Counted from the first letter of the stretch, positions 1-12,311 are shown. The stretch: DNA of 64,000 nucleotides from Hyaloperonospora brassicae (GCA_947650285.1 CANTFL010000151.1:1-64000); one strand, 5' to 3'. A program made the numbers and translations. The notes: generated by a model from the letters alone, not told the origin.

Positions 1-16
1 TTTGAGCTACATCCCC
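1..16 (-). tRNA. tRNA-Ala, 5' end only, cut by the window edge
   Basis: The first 16 bases match the 5' part of the array tRNA-Ala (7-bp acceptor strand at 10-16). The rest lies outside the window. Confidence 0.8.
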
Positions 17-647
17 GGATACCACACACCGACCCGCACACGAAATTTCTGCACATTGCGCATCTCCTCGACGTTGTCACGCTGCACCACACTCACCACA
101 ACATCATGCTGCATCCATACGCTTGCATCGCTCGTTGCGACTCTGTACAAGCCTTTGCGGTCACATTCACTTGGTCTGCACTTGATGTGGTCTTCGACGA
201 TTCCAGAGCCGACAGACGCGCTAAACAAGATGTACGAACCCGAAAAGCTCAATCTTGAGCGAGAACGGTGCTCACAGCTGTGTGTCGACACCACAGTCGG
301 TCGGCCACCGGAGTAGCTACGCCTTCAACAGTCGACTTCTCACCAATATACTTGACAGCGAAAGCGGATATACGAGTCAAACACAGTGCGCATCCGGTCG
401 CACTTCACTCCTCCAGACAAGCGCCTTTCTATCCACGACGCAAAGCACGATCTCCATGTATCTCGTCCGTACGAAGGTGAAACGCTGTCCTCGACATGGT
501 GGCATCCTTTCGATTGCGCGAATATGGTGTCCACGGTATGGTGACGTCGTCGCTTCGATCGCGTGTCAGAAGTGCAGCAGAGTCGCAGGACTACGCAGCT
601 GTTGTTGAATAGAGATGCATTGTACAGCGATGTGCCGAGCATAAGAG

Positions 648-719
648 TGCGCGTGCCCGGATTCGAACCAGGGATTTCACCGCCACAAGGTGAGGTACTG
701 ACCACTATACTACACACGC
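648..719 (-). tRNA. tRNA-His (GTG), array copy 1
   Basis: The minus strand folds as a full cloverleaf: 7-bp acceptor stem (713-719 with 649-655, one G-U pair), D arm, 5-bp anticodon stem TCACC/GGTGA, and T stem CCTGG/CCGGG with loop TTCGAAT. The anticodon GTG is at 684-686 and the discriminator is A (648). Both internal Pol III boxes are present (TAGTATAGTGG-type A box, GGTTCGAATCC B box). No intron. It lies one base downstream of the tRNA-Ala. Confidence 0.95.
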
Positions 720-720
720 C

Positions 721-793
721 TGGAGAAGCAGGGTATCGATCCCTGTACCTCTCGCATGCTAAGCGAGCGCTCTACCATTTGAGCTACATCCCC
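721..793 (-). tRNA. tRNA-Ala (AGC), array copy 1
   Basis: The cloverleaf has acceptor GGGGATG/CTTCTCC, D arm, anticodon stem CTCGC/GCGAG with loop TTAGCAT (AGC at 758-760), and T stem CAGGG/CCCTG. It carries the G3-U70 pair that alanyl-tRNA synthetase recognises in this family. Pair 6-67 is a U-U mismatch, seen in the full copies of this array. Discriminator A. No intron. Confidence 0.94.
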
Positions 794-1425
794 GGATACC
801 ACACACCGACCCGCACACGAAATTTCGGCACATTGCGCATCTCCTCGACGTTGTCACGCTGCACCACACTCACCACAACATCATGCTGCATCCATACGCT
901 TGCATCGCTCGTTGCGACTCTGTACAAGCCTTTGCGGTCACATTCACTTGGTCTGCACTTGATGTGGTCTTCGACGATTCCAGAGCCGACAGACGCGCTA
1001 AACACGATGTACGAACCCGAAAAGCTCAATCTTGAGCGAGAACGGTGCTCACAGCTGTGTGTCGACACCACAGTCGGTCGGCCACCAGAGTAGCTACTCG
1101 CTTCAACAGTCGACTTCTCACCAATATACTTGACAGCGAAAGCGGATATACGAGTCAAACACAGTGCGCATCCGGTCGCACTTCACTCCTCCAGACAAGC
1201 GCCTTTCTATCCACGACGCAAAGCACGATCTCCATGTATCTCGTCCGTACGAAGGTGAAACGCTGTCCTCGACATGGTGGCATCCTTTCGATTGCGCGAA
1301 TATGGTGTCCACGGTATGGTGACGTCGTCGCTTCGATCGCGTGTCAGAAGTGCAGCAGAGTCGCAGGACTACGCAGCTGTTGTTGAATAGAGATGCATTG
1401 TACAGCGATGTGCCGAGCATAAGAG

Positions 1426-1497
1426 TGCGCGTGCCCGGATTCGAACCAGGGATTTCACCGCCACAAGGTGAGGTACTGACCACTATACTACACACGC
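1426..1497 (-). tRNA. tRNA-His (GTG), copy 2
   Basis: Same as copy 1 by eye; anticodon at 1462-1464. Confidence 0.94.
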
Positions 1498-1498
1498 C

Positions 1499-1571
1499 TG
1501 GAGAAGCAGGGTATCGATCCCTGTACCTCTCGCATGCTAAGCGAGCGCTCTACCATTTGAGCTACATCCCC
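1499..1571 (-). tRNA. tRNA-Ala (AGC), copy 2
   Basis: Same as copy 1 by eye; anticodon at 1536-1538. Confidence 0.93.
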
Positions 1572-2203
1572 GGATACCACACACCGACCCGCACACGAAA
1601 TTTCGGCACATTGCGCATCTCCTCGACGTTGTCACGCTGCACCACACTCACCACAACATCATGCTGCATCCATACGCTTGCATCGCTCGTTGCGACTCTG
1701 TACAAGCCTTTGCGGTCACATTCACTTGGTCTGCACTTGATGTGGTCTTCGACGATTCCAGAGCCGACAGACGCGCTAAACACGATGTACGAACCCGAAA
1801 AGCTCAATCTTGAGCGAGAACGGTGCTCACAGCTGTGTGTCGACACCACAGTCGGTCGGCCGCCAGAGTAGCTACGCGCTTCAACAGTCGACTTCTCACC
1901 AATATACTTGACAGCGAAAGCGGATATACGAGTCAAACACAGTGCGCATCCGGTCGCACTTCACTCCTCCAGACAAGCGCCTTTCTATCCACGACGCAAA
2001 GCACGATCTCCATGTATCTCGTCCGTACGAAGGTGAAACGCTGTCCTCGACATGGTGGCATCCTTTCGATTGCGCGAATATGGTGTCCACGGTATGGTGA
2101 CGTCGTCGCTTCGATCGCGTGTCAGAAGTGCAGCAGAGTCGCAGGACTACGCAGCTGTTGTTGAATAGAGATGCATTGTACAGCGATGTGCCGAGCATAA
2201 GAG

Positions 2204-2275
2204 TGCGCGTGCCCGGATTCGAACCAGGGATTTCACCGCCACAAGGTGAGGTACTGACCACTATACTACACACGC
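2204..2275 (-). tRNA. tRNA-His (GTG), copy 3
   Basis: Anticodon at 2240-2242; no change seen from copy 1. Confidence 0.94.
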
Positions 2276-2276
2276 C

Positions 2277-2349
2277 TGGAGAAGCAGGGTATCGATCCCT
2301 GTACCTCTCGCATGCTAAGCGAGCGCTCTACCATTTGAGCTACATCCCC
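2277..2349 (-). tRNA. tRNA-Ala (AGC), copy 3
   Basis: Anticodon at 2314-2316; no change seen from copy 1. Confidence 0.93.
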
Positions 2350-2981
2350 GGATACCACACACCGACCCGCACACGAAATTTCGGCACATTGCGCATCTCC
2401 TCGACGTTGTCACGCTGCACCACACTCACCACAACATCATGCTGCATCCATACGCTTGCATCGCTCGTTGCGACTCTGTACAAGCCTTTGCGGTCACATT
2501 CACTTGGTCTGCACTTGATGTGGTCTTCGACGATTCTAGAGCCGACAGACGCGCTAAAACACGATGTACGAACCCGAAAAGCTCAATCTTGAGCGAGAAC
2601 GGTGCTCACAGCTGTGTGTCGACACCACAGTCGGTCGGCCGCCATAGTAGCTACTCGCTCAACAGTCGACTTCTCACCAATATACTTGACAGCGAAAGCG
2701 GATATACGAGTCAAACACAGTGCGCATCCGGTCGCACTTCACTCCTCCAGACAAGCGCCTTTCTATCCACGACGCAAAGCACGATCTCCATGTATCTCGT
2801 CCGTACGAAGGTGAAACGCTGTCCTCGACATGGTGGCATCCTTTCGATTGCGCGAATATGGTGTCCACGGTATGGTGACGTCGTCGCTTCGATCGCGTGT
2901 CAGAAGTGCAGCAGAGTCGCAGGACTACGCAGCTGTTGTTGAATAGAGATGCATTGTACAGCGATGTGCCGAGCATAAGAG

Positions 2982-3053
2982 TGCGCGTGCCCGGATTCGA
3001 ACCAGGGATTTCACCGCCACAAGGTGAGGTACTGACCACTATACTACACACGC
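2982..3053 (-). tRNA. tRNA-His (GTG), copy 4
   Basis: Anticodon at 3018-3020. The spacer just before this copy has a one-base expansion (gctaaaac near 2556) and a one-base loss near 2659. Confidence 0.94.
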
Positions 3054-3054
3054 C

Positions 3055-3127
3055 TGGAGAAGCAGGGTATCGATCCCTGTACCTCTCGCATGCTAAGCGA
3101 GCGCTCTACCATTTGAGCTACATCCCC
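3055..3127 (-). tRNA. tRNA-Ala (AGC), copy 4
   Basis: Anticodon at 3092-3094. Confidence 0.93.
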
Positions 3128-3759
3128 GGATACCACACACCGACCCGCACACGAAATTTCGGCACATTGCGCATCTCCTCGACGTTGTCACGCTGCACCA
3201 CACTCACCACAACATCATGCTGCATCCATACGCTTGCATCGCTCGTTGCGACTCTGTACAAGCCTTTGCGGTCACATTCACTTGGTCTGCACTTGATGTG
3301 GTCTTCGACGATTCCAGAGCCGACAGACGCGCTAAACACGATGTACGAACCCGAAAAGCTCAATCTTGAGCGAGAACGGTGCTCACAGCTGTGTGTCGAC
3401 ACCACAGTCGGTCGGCCGCCATAGTAGCTACTCGCTTCAACAGTCGACTTCTCACCAATATACTTGACAGCGAAAGCGGATATACGAGTCAAACACAGTG
3501 CGCATCCGGTCGCACTTCACTCCTCCAGACAAGCGCCTTTCTATCCACGACGCAAAGCACGATCTCCATGTATCTCGTCCGTACGAAGGTGAAACGCTGT
3601 CCTCGACATGGTGGCATCCTTTCGATTGCGCGAATATGGTGTCCACGGTATGGTGACGTCGTCGCTTCGATCGCGTGTCAGAAGTGCAGCAGAGTCGCAG
3701 GACTACGCAGCTGTTGTTGAATAGAGATGCATTGTACAGCGATGTGCCGAGCATAAGAG

Positions 3760-3831
3760 TGCGCGTGCCCGGATTCGAACCAGGGATTTCACCGCCACAA
3801 GGTGAGGTACTGACCACTATACTACACACGC
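3760..3831 (-). tRNA. tRNA-His (GTG), copy 5
   Basis: Anticodon at 3796-3798. Confidence 0.94.
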
Positions 3832-3832
3832 C

Positions 3833-3905
3833 TGGAGAAGCAGGGTATCGATCCCTGTACCTCTCGCATGCTAAGCGAGCGCTCTACCATTTGAGCTACA
3901 TCCCC
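3833..3905 (-). tRNA. tRNA-Ala (AGC), copy 5
   Basis: Anticodon at 3870-3872. Confidence 0.93.
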
Positions 3906-4536
3906 GGATACCACACACCGACCCGCACACGAAATTTCTGCACATTGCGCATCTCCTCGACGTTGTCACGCTGCACCACACTCACCACAACATCATGCTG
4001 CATCCATACGCTTGCATCGCTCGTTGCGACTCTGTACAAGCCTTTGCGGTCACATTCACTTGGTCTGCACTTGATGTGGTCTTCGACGATTCCAGAGCCG
4101 ACAGACGCGCTAAACACGATGTACGAACCCGAAAAGCTCAATCTTGAGCGAGAACGGTGCTCACAGCTGTGTGTCGATACCACAGTCGGTCGGCCGCCAT
4201 AGTAGCTACTCGCTCAACAGTCGACTTCTCACCAATATACTTGACAGCGAAAGCGGATATACGAGTCAAACACAGTGCGCATCCGGTCGCACTTCACTCC
4301 TCCAGACAAGCGCCTTTCTATCCACGACGCAAAGCACGATCTCCATGTATCTCGTCCGTACGAAGGTGAAACGCTGTCCTCGACATGGTGGCATCCTTTC
4401 GATTGCGCGAATATGGTGTCCACGGTATGGTGACGTCGTCGCTTCGATCGCGTGTCAGAAGTGCAGCAGAGTCGCAGGACTACGCAGCTGTTGTTGAATA
4501 GAGATGCATTGTACAGCGATGTGCCGAGCATAAGAG

Positions 4537-4608
4537 TGCGCGTGCCCGGATTCGAACCAGGGATTTCACCGCCACAAGGTGAGGTACTGACCACTATACT
4601 ACACACGC
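4537..4608 (-). tRNA. tRNA-His (GTG), copy 6
   Basis: Anticodon at 4573-4575; the unit before it is 777 bp. Confidence 0.94.
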
Positions 4609-4609
4609 C

Positions 4610-4682
4610 TGGAGAAGCAGGGTATCGATCCCTGTACCTCTCGCATGCTAAGCGAGCGCTCTACCATTTGAGCTACATCCCC
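4610..4682 (-). tRNA. tRNA-Ala (AGC), copy 6
   Basis: Anticodon at 4647-4649. Confidence 0.93.
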
Positions 4683-5314
4683 GGATACCACACACCGACC
4701 CGCACACGAAATTTCTGCACATTGCGCATCTCCTCGACGTTGTCACGCTGCACCACACTCACCACAACATCATGCTGCATCCATACGCTTGCATCGCTCG
4801 TTGCGACTCTGTACAAGCCTTTGCGGTCACATTCACTTGGTCTGCACTTGATGTGGTCTTCGACGATTCCAGAGCCGACAGACGCGCTAAACACGATGTA
4901 CGAACCCGAAAAGCTCAATCTTGAGCGAGAACGGTACTCACAGCTGTGTGTCGATACCACAGTCGGTCGGCCACCGGAGTAGCTACTCGCTTCAACAGTC
5001 GACTTCTCACCAATATACTTGACAGCGAAAGCGGATATACGAGTCAAACACAGTGCGCATCCGGTCGCACTTCACTCCTCCAGACAAGCGCCTTTCTATC
5101 CACGACGCAAAGCACGATCTCCATGTATCTCGTCCGTACGAAGGTGAAACGCTGTCCTCGACATGGTGGCATCCTTTCGATTGCGCGAATATGGTGTCCA
5201 CGGTATGGTGACGTCGTCGCTTCGATCGCGTGTCAGAAGTGCAGCAGAGTCGCAGGACTACGCAGCTGTTGTTGAATAGAGATGCATTGTACAGCGATGT
5301 GCCGAGCATAAGAG

Positions 5315-5386
5315 TGCGCGTGCCCGGATTCGAACCAGGGATTTCACCGCCACAAGGTGAGGTACTGACCACTATACTACACACGC
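5315..5386 (-). tRNA. tRNA-His (GTG), copy 7
   Basis: Anticodon at 5351-5353. Confidence 0.94.
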
Positions 5387-5387
5387 C

Positions 5388-5460
5388 TGGAGAAGCAGGG
5401 TATCGATCCCTGTACCTCTCGCATGCTAAGCGAGCGCTCTACCATTTGAGCTACATCCCC
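5388..5460 (-). tRNA. tRNA-Ala (AGC), copy 7
   Basis: Anticodon at 5425-5427. Confidence 0.93.
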
Positions 5461-6092
5461 GGATACCACACACCGACCCGCACACGAAATTTCGGCACAT
5501 TGCGCATCTCCTCGACGTTGTCACGCTGCACCACACTCACCACAACATCATGCTGCATCCATACGCTTGCATCGCTCGTTGCGACTCTGTACAAGCCTTT
5601 GCGGTCACATTCACTTGGTCTGCACTTGATGTGGTCTTCGACGATTCCAGAGCCGACAGACGCGCTAAACACGATGTACGAACCCGAAAAGCTCAATCTT
5701 GAGCGAGAACGGTATTCACAGCTGTGTGTCGATACCACAGTCGGTCGGCCGCCATAGTAGCTACTCGCTTCAACAGTCGACTTCTCACCAATATACTTGA
5801 CAGCGAAAGCGGATATACGAGTCAAACACAGTGCGCATCCGGTCGCACTTCACTCCTCCAGACAAGCGCCTTTCTATCCACGACGCAAAGCACGATCTCC
5901 ATGTATCTCGTCCGTACGAAGGTGAAACGCTGTCCTCGACATGGTGGCATCCTTTCGATTGCGCGAATATGGTGTCCACGGTATGGTGACGTCGTCGCTT
6001 CGATCGCGTGTCAGAAGTGCAGCAGAGTCGCAGGACTACGCAGCTGTTGTTGAATAGAGATGCATTGTACAGCGATGTGCCGAGCATAAGAG

Positions 6093-6164
6093 TGCGCGTG
6101 CCCGGATTCGAACCAGGGATTTCACCGCCACAAGGTGAGGTACTGACCACTATACTACACACGC
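6093..6164 (-). tRNA. tRNA-His (GTG), copy 8
   Basis: Anticodon at 6129-6131. Confidence 0.94.
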
Positions 6165-6165
6165 C

Positions 6166-6238
6166 TGGAGAAGCAGGGTATCGATCCCTGTACCTCTCGC
6201 ATGCTAAGCGAGCGCTCTACCATTTGAGCTACATCCCC
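6166..6238 (-). tRNA. tRNA-Ala (AGC), copy 8
   Basis: Anticodon at 6203-6205. Confidence 0.93.
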
Positions 6239-6870
6239 GGATACCACACACCGACCCGCACACGAAATTTCTGCACATTGCGCATCTCCTCGACGTTGTC
6301 ACGCTGCACCACACTCACCACAACATCATGCTGCATCCATACGCTTGCATCGCTCGTTGCGACTCTGTACAAGCCTTTGCGGTCACATTCACTTGGTCTG
6401 CACTTGATGTGGTCTTCGACGATTCTAGAGCCGACAGACGCGCTAAACACGATGTACGAACCCGAAAAGCTCAATCTTGAGCGAGAACGGTATTCACAGC
6501 TGTGTGTCGACACCACAGTCGGTCGGCCGCCATAGTAGCTACTCGCTTCAACAGTCGACTTCTCACCAATATACTTGACAGCGAAAGCGGATATACGAGT
6601 CAAACACAGTGCGCATCCGGTCGCACTTCACTCCTCCAGACAAGCGCCTTTCTATCCACGACGCAAAGCACGATCTCCATGTATCTCGTCCGTACGAAGG
6701 TGAAACGCTGTCCTCGACATGGTGGCATCCTTTCGATTGCGCGAATATGGTGTCCACGGTATGGTGACGTCGTCGCTTCGATCGCGTGTCAGAAGTGCAG
6801 CAGAGTCGCAGGACTACGCAGCTGTTGTTGAATAGAGATGCATTGTACAGCGATGTGCCGAGCATAAGAG

Positions 6871-6942
6871 TGCGCGTGCCCGGATTCGAACCAGGGATTT
6901 CACCGCCACAAGGTGAGGTACTGACCACTATACTACACACGC
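6871..6942 (-). tRNA. tRNA-His (GTG), copy 9
   Basis: Anticodon at 6907-6909. Confidence 0.94.
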
Positions 6943-6943
6943 C

Positions 6944-7016
6944 TGGAGAAGCAGGGTATCGATCCCTGTACCTCTCGCATGCTAAGCGAGCGCTCTACCA
7001 TTTGAGCTACATCCCC
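6944..7016 (-). tRNA. tRNA-Ala (AGC), copy 9
   Basis: Anticodon at 6981-6983. Confidence 0.93.
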
Positions 7017-7648
7017 GGATACCACACACCGACCCGCACACGAAATTTCTGCACATTGCGCATCTCCTCGACGTTGTCACGCTGCACCACACTCACCACA
7101 ACATCATGCTGCATCCATACGCTTGCATCGCTCGTTGCGACTCTGTACAAGCCTTTGCGGTCACATTCACTTGGTCTGCACTTGATGTGGTCTTCGACGA
7201 TTCTAGAGCCGACAGACGCGCTAAACACGATGTACGAACCCGAAAAGCTCAATCTTGAGCGAGAACGGTATTCACAGCTGTGTGTCGATACCACAGTCGG
7301 TCGGCCGCCATAGTAGCTACTCGCTTCAACAGTCGACTTCTCACCAATATACTTGACAGCGAAAGCGGATATACGAGTCAAACACAGTGCGCATCCGGTC
7401 GCACTTCACTCCTCCAGACAAGCGCCTTTCTATCCACGACGCAAAGCACGATCTCCATGTATCTCGTCCGTACGAAGGTGAAACGCTGTCCTCGACATGG
7501 TGGCATCCTTTCGATTGCGCGAATATGGTGTCCACGGTATGGTGACGTCGTCGCTTCGATCGCGTGTCAGAAGTGCAGCAGAGTCGCAGGACTACGCAGC
7601 TGTTGTTGAATAGAGATGCATTGTACAGCGATGTGCCGAGCATAAGAG

Positions 7649-7720
7649 TGCGCGTGCCCGGATTCGAACCAGGGATTTCACCGCCACAAGGTGAGGTACT
7701 GACCACTATACTACACACGC
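7649..7720 (-). tRNA. tRNA-His (GTG), copy 10
   Basis: Anticodon at 7685-7687. Confidence 0.94.
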
Positions 7721-7721
7721 C

Positions 7722-7794
7722 TGGAGAAGCAGGGTATCGATCCCTGTACCTCTCGCATGCTAAGCGAGCGCTCTACCATTTGAGCTACATCCCC
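7722..7794 (-). tRNA. tRNA-Ala (AGC), copy 10
   Basis: Anticodon at 7759-7761. Confidence 0.93.
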
Positions 7795-8426
7795 GGATAC
7801 CACACACCGACCCGCACACGAAATTTCTGCACATTGCGCATCTCCTCGACGTTGTCACGCTGCACCACACTCACCACAACATCATGCTGCATCCATACGC
7901 TTGCATCGCTCGTTGCGACTCTGTACAAGCCTTTGCGGTCACATTCACTTGGTCTGCACTTGATGTGGTCTTCGACGATTCCAGAGCCGACAGACGCGCT
8001 AAACACGATGTACGAACCCGAAAAGCTCAATCTTGAGCGAGAACGGTACTCACAGCTGTGTGTCGACACCACAGTCGGTCGGCCACCGGAGTAGCTACGC
8101 GCTTCAACAATCGACTTCTCACCAATATACTTGACAGCGAAAGCGGATATACGAGTCAAACACAGTGCGCATCCGGTCGCACTTCACTCCTCCAGACAAG
8201 CGCCTTTCTATCCACGACGCAAAGCACGATCTCCATGTATCTCGTCCGTACGAAGGTGAAACGCTGTCCTCGACATGGTGGCATCCTTTCGATTGCGCGA
8301 ATATGGTGTCCACGGTATGGTGACGTCGTCGCTTCGATCGCGTGTCAGAAGTGCAGCAGAGTCGCAGGACTACGCAGCTGTTGTTGAATAGAGATGCATT
8401 GTACAGCGATGTGCCGAGCATAAGAG

Positions 8427-8498
8427 TGCGCGTGCCCGGATTCGAACCAGGGATTTCACCGCCACAAGGTGAGGTACTGACCACTATACTACACACGC
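8427..8498 (-). tRNA. tRNA-His (GTG), copy 11
   Basis: Anticodon at 8463-8465; the last copy before the period settles at 777 bp. Confidence 0.94.
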
Positions 8499-8499
8499 C

Positions 8500-8572
8500 T
8501 GGAGAAGCAGGGTATCGATCCCTGTACCTCTCGCATGCTAAGCGAGCGCTCTACCATTTGAGCTACATCCCC
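8500..8572 (-). tRNA. tRNA-Ala (AGC), copy 11
   Basis: Anticodon at 8537-8539. Confidence 0.93.
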
Positions 8573-9203
8573 GGATACCACACACCGACCCGCACACGAA
8601 ATTTCTGCACATTGCGCATCTCCTCGACGTTGTCACGCTGCACCACACTCACCACAACATCATGCTGCATCCATACGCTTGCATCGTTCGTTGCGACTCT
8701 GTACAAGCCTTTGCGGTCACATTCACTTGGTCTGCACTTGATGTGGTCTTCGACGATTCCAGAGCCGACAGACGCGCTAAACACGATGTACGAACCCGAA
8801 AAGCTCAATCTTGAGCGAGAACGGTTATCACAGCTGTGTGTCGACACCACAGTCGGTCGGCCACCGGAGTAGCTACGCCTTCAACAATCGACTTCTCACC
8901 AATATACTTGACAGCGAAAGCGGATATACGAGTCAAACACAGTGCGCATCCGGTCGCACTTCACTCCTCCAGACAAGCGCCTTTCGATCCACGACGCAAA
9001 GCACGATCTCCATGTATCTCGTCCGTACGAAGGTGAAACGCTGTCCTCGACATGGTGGCATCCTTTCGATTGCGCGAATATGGTGTCCACGGTATGGTGA
9101 CGTCGTCGCTTCGATCGCGTGTCAGAAGTGCAGCAGAGTCGCAGGACTACGCAGCTGTTGTTGAATAGAGGTGCATTGTACAGCGATGTGCCGAGCATAA
9201 GAG

Positions 9204-9275
9204 TGCGCGTGCCCGGATTCGAACCAGGGATTTCACCGCCACAAGGTGAGGTACTGACCACTATACTACACACGC
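9204..9275 (-). tRNA. tRNA-His (GTG), copy 12
   Basis: Anticodon at 9240-9242. Confidence 0.94.
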
Positions 9276-9276
9276 C

Positions 9277-9349
9277 TGGAGAAGCAGGGTATCGATCCCT
9301 GTACCTCTCGCATGCTAAGCGAGCGCTCTACCATTTGAGCTACATCCCC
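9277..9349 (-). tRNA. tRNA-Ala (AGC), copy 12
   Basis: Anticodon at 9314-9316. Confidence 0.93.
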
Positions 9350-9980
9350 GGATACCACACACCGACCCGCACACGAAATTTCTGCACATTGCGCATCTCC
9401 TCGACGTTGTCACGCTGCACCACACTCACCACAACATCATGCTGCATCCATACGCTTGCATCGCTCGTTGCGACTCTGTACAAGCCTTTGCGGTCACATT
9501 CACTTGGTCTGCACTTGATGTGGTCTTCGACGATTCCAGAGCCGACAGACGCGCTAAACACGATGTACGAACCCGAAAAGCTCAATCTTGAGCGAGAACG
9601 GTTATCACAGCTGTGTGTCGACACCACAGTCGGTCGGCCACCGGAGTAGCTACGCCTTCAACAATCGACTTCTCACCAATATACTTGACAGCGAAAGCGA
9701 ATATACGAGTCAAACACAGTGCGCATCCGGTCGCACTTCACTCCTCCAGACAAGCGCCGTTCGATCCACGACGCAAAGCACGATCTCCATGTATCTCGTC
9801 CGTACGAAGGTGAAACGCTGTCCTCGACATGGTGGCATCCTTTCGATTGCGCGAATATGCTGTCCACGGTATGGTGACGTCGTCGCTTCGATCGCGTGTC
9901 AGAAGTGCAGCAGAGTCGCAGGACTACGCAGCTGTTGTTGAATAGAGGTGCATTGTACAGCGATGTGCCGAGCATAAGAG

Positions 9981-10052
9981 TGCGCGTGCCCGGATTCGAA
10001 CCAGGGATTTCACCGCCACAAGGTGAGGTACTGACCACTATACTACACACGC
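9981..10052 (-). tRNA. tRNA-His (GTG), copy 13
   Basis: Anticodon at 10017-10019. Confidence 0.94.
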
Positions 10053-10053
10053 C

Positions 10054-10126
10054 TGGAGAAGCAGGGTATCGATCCCTGTACCTCTCGCATGCTAAGCGAG
10101 CGCTCTACCATTTGAGCTACATCCCC
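10054..10126 (-). tRNA. tRNA-Ala (AGC), copy 13
   Basis: Anticodon at 10091-10093. Confidence 0.93.
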
Positions 10127-10757
10127 GGATACCACACACCGACCCGCACACGAAATTTCTGCACATTGCGCATCTCCTCGACGTTGTCACGCTGCACCAC
10201 ACTCACCACAACATCATGCTGCATCCATACGCTTGCATCGTTCGTTGCGACTCTGTACAAGCCTTTGCGGTCACATTCACTTGGTCTGCACTTGATGTGG
10301 TCTTCGACGATTCTAGAGCCGACAGACGCGCTAAACAAGATGTACGAACCCGAAAAGCTCAATCTTGAGCGAGAACGGTTATCGCAGCTGTGTGTCGACA
10401 CCACAGTCGGTCGGCCACCGGAGTAGCTACGCCTTCAACAATCGACTTCTCACCAATATAGTTGGCAGCGAAAGCGAATATACGAGTCAAACACAGTGCG
10501 CATTCGGTCGCACTTCACTCCTCCACACAAGCGCCGTTCGGTCCACGACGCAAAGCACGATCTCCATGTATCTCGTCCGTACGAAGGTGAAACGCTGTCC
10601 TCGACATGGTGGCATCCTTTCGATTGCGCGAATATGCTGTCCACGGTATGGTGACATCGTCGCTTCGATCGCGTGTCAGAAGTGCAGCAGAGTCGCAGGA
10701 CTACGCAGCTGTTGTTGAATCGAGGTGCATTGTACAGCGATGTCCCGAGCATAAGAG

Positions 10758-10829
10758 TGCGCGTGCCCGGATTCGAACCAGGGATTTCACCGCCACAAGG
10801 TGAGGTACTGACCACTATACTACACACGC
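10758..10829 (-). tRNA. tRNA-His (GTG), copy 14
   Basis: Anticodon at 10794-10796; the 3' flank here first shows the gtcccgagc variant. Confidence 0.94.
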
Positions 10830-10830
10830 C

Positions 10831-10903
10831 TGGAGAAGCAGGGTATCGATCCCTGTACCTCTCGCATGCTAAGCGAGCGCTCTACCATTTGAGCTACATC
10901 CCC
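10831..10903 (-). tRNA. tRNA-Ala (AGC), copy 14
   Basis: Anticodon at 10868-10870. Confidence 0.93.
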
Positions 10904-11534
10904 GGATACCACACACCGACCCGCACACGAAATTTCTGCACATTGCGCATCTCCTCGACGTTGTCACGCTGCACCACACTCACCACAACATCATGCTGCA
11001 TCCATACGCTTGCATCGTTCGTTGCGACTCTGTACAAGCCTTTGCGGTCACATTCACTTGGTCTGCACTTGATGCGGTCTTCGACGATTCTAGAGCCGAC
11101 AGACGCGCTAAACAAGATGTACGAACCCGAAAAGCTCAATCTTGAGCGAGAACGGTTATCGCAGCTGTGTGTCGACACCACAGTCGGTCGGCCACCGGAG
11201 TAGCTACGCCTTCAACAATCGACTTCTCACCAATATAGTTGGCAGCGAAAGCGAATATACGAGTCAAACACAGTGCGCATTCGGTCGCACTTCACTCCAC
11301 CACACAAGCGCCGTTCGGTCCACGACGCAAAGCACGATCTCCATGTATCTCGTCCGTACGAAGGTGAAACGCTGTCCTCGACATGGTGGCATCCTTTCGA
11401 TTGCGCGAATATGCTGTCCACGGTATGGTGACATCGTCGCTTCGATCGCGTGTCAGAAGTGCAGCAGAGTCGCAGGACTACGCAGCTGTTGTTGAATCGA
11501 GGTGCATTGTACAGCGATGTCCCGAGCATAAGAG

Positions 11535-11606
11535 TGCGCGTGCCCGGATTCGAACCAGGGATTTCACCGCCACAAGGTGAGGTACTGACCACTATACTAC
11601 ACACGC
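11535..11606 (-). tRNA. tRNA-His (GTG), copy 15
   Basis: Anticodon at 11571-11573. Confidence 0.94.
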
Positions 11607-11607
11607 C

Positions 11608-11680
11608 TGGAGAAGCAGGGTATCGATCCCTGTACCTCTCGCATGCTAAGCGAGCGCTCTACCATTTGAGCTACATCCCC
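11608..11680 (-). tRNA. tRNA-Ala (AGC), copy 15
   Basis: Anticodon at 11645-11647. Confidence 0.93.
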
Positions 11681-12311
11681 GGATACCACACACCGACCCG
11701 CACACGAAATTTCTGCACATTGCGCATCTCCTCGACGTTGTCACGCTGCACCACACTCACCACAACATCATGCTGCATCCATACGCTTGCATCGTTCGTT
11801 GCGACTCTGTACAAGCCTTTGCGGTCACATTCACTTGGTCTGCACTTGATGCGGTCTTCGACGATTCTAGAGCCGACAGACGCGCTAAACAAGATGTACG
11901 AACCCGAAAAGCTCAATCTTGAGCGAGAACGGTTATCGCAGCTGTGTGTCGACACCACAGTCGGTCGGCCACCGGAGTAGCTACGCCTTCAACAATCGAC
12001 TTCTCACCAATATAGTTGGCAGCGAAAGCGAATATACGAGTCAAACACAGTGCGCATTCGGTCGCACTTCACTCCACCACACAAGCGCCGTTCGGTCCAC
12101 GACGCAAAGCACGATCTCCATGTATCTCGTCCGTACGAAGGTGAAACGCTGTCCTCGACATGGTGGCATCCTTTCGATTGCGCGAATATGCTGTTCACGG
12201 TATGGTGACATCGTCGCTTCGATCGCGTGTCAGAAGTGCAGCAGAGTCGCAGGACTACGCAGCTGTTGTTGAATCGAGGTGCATTGTACAGCGATGTCCC
12301 GAGCATAAGAG

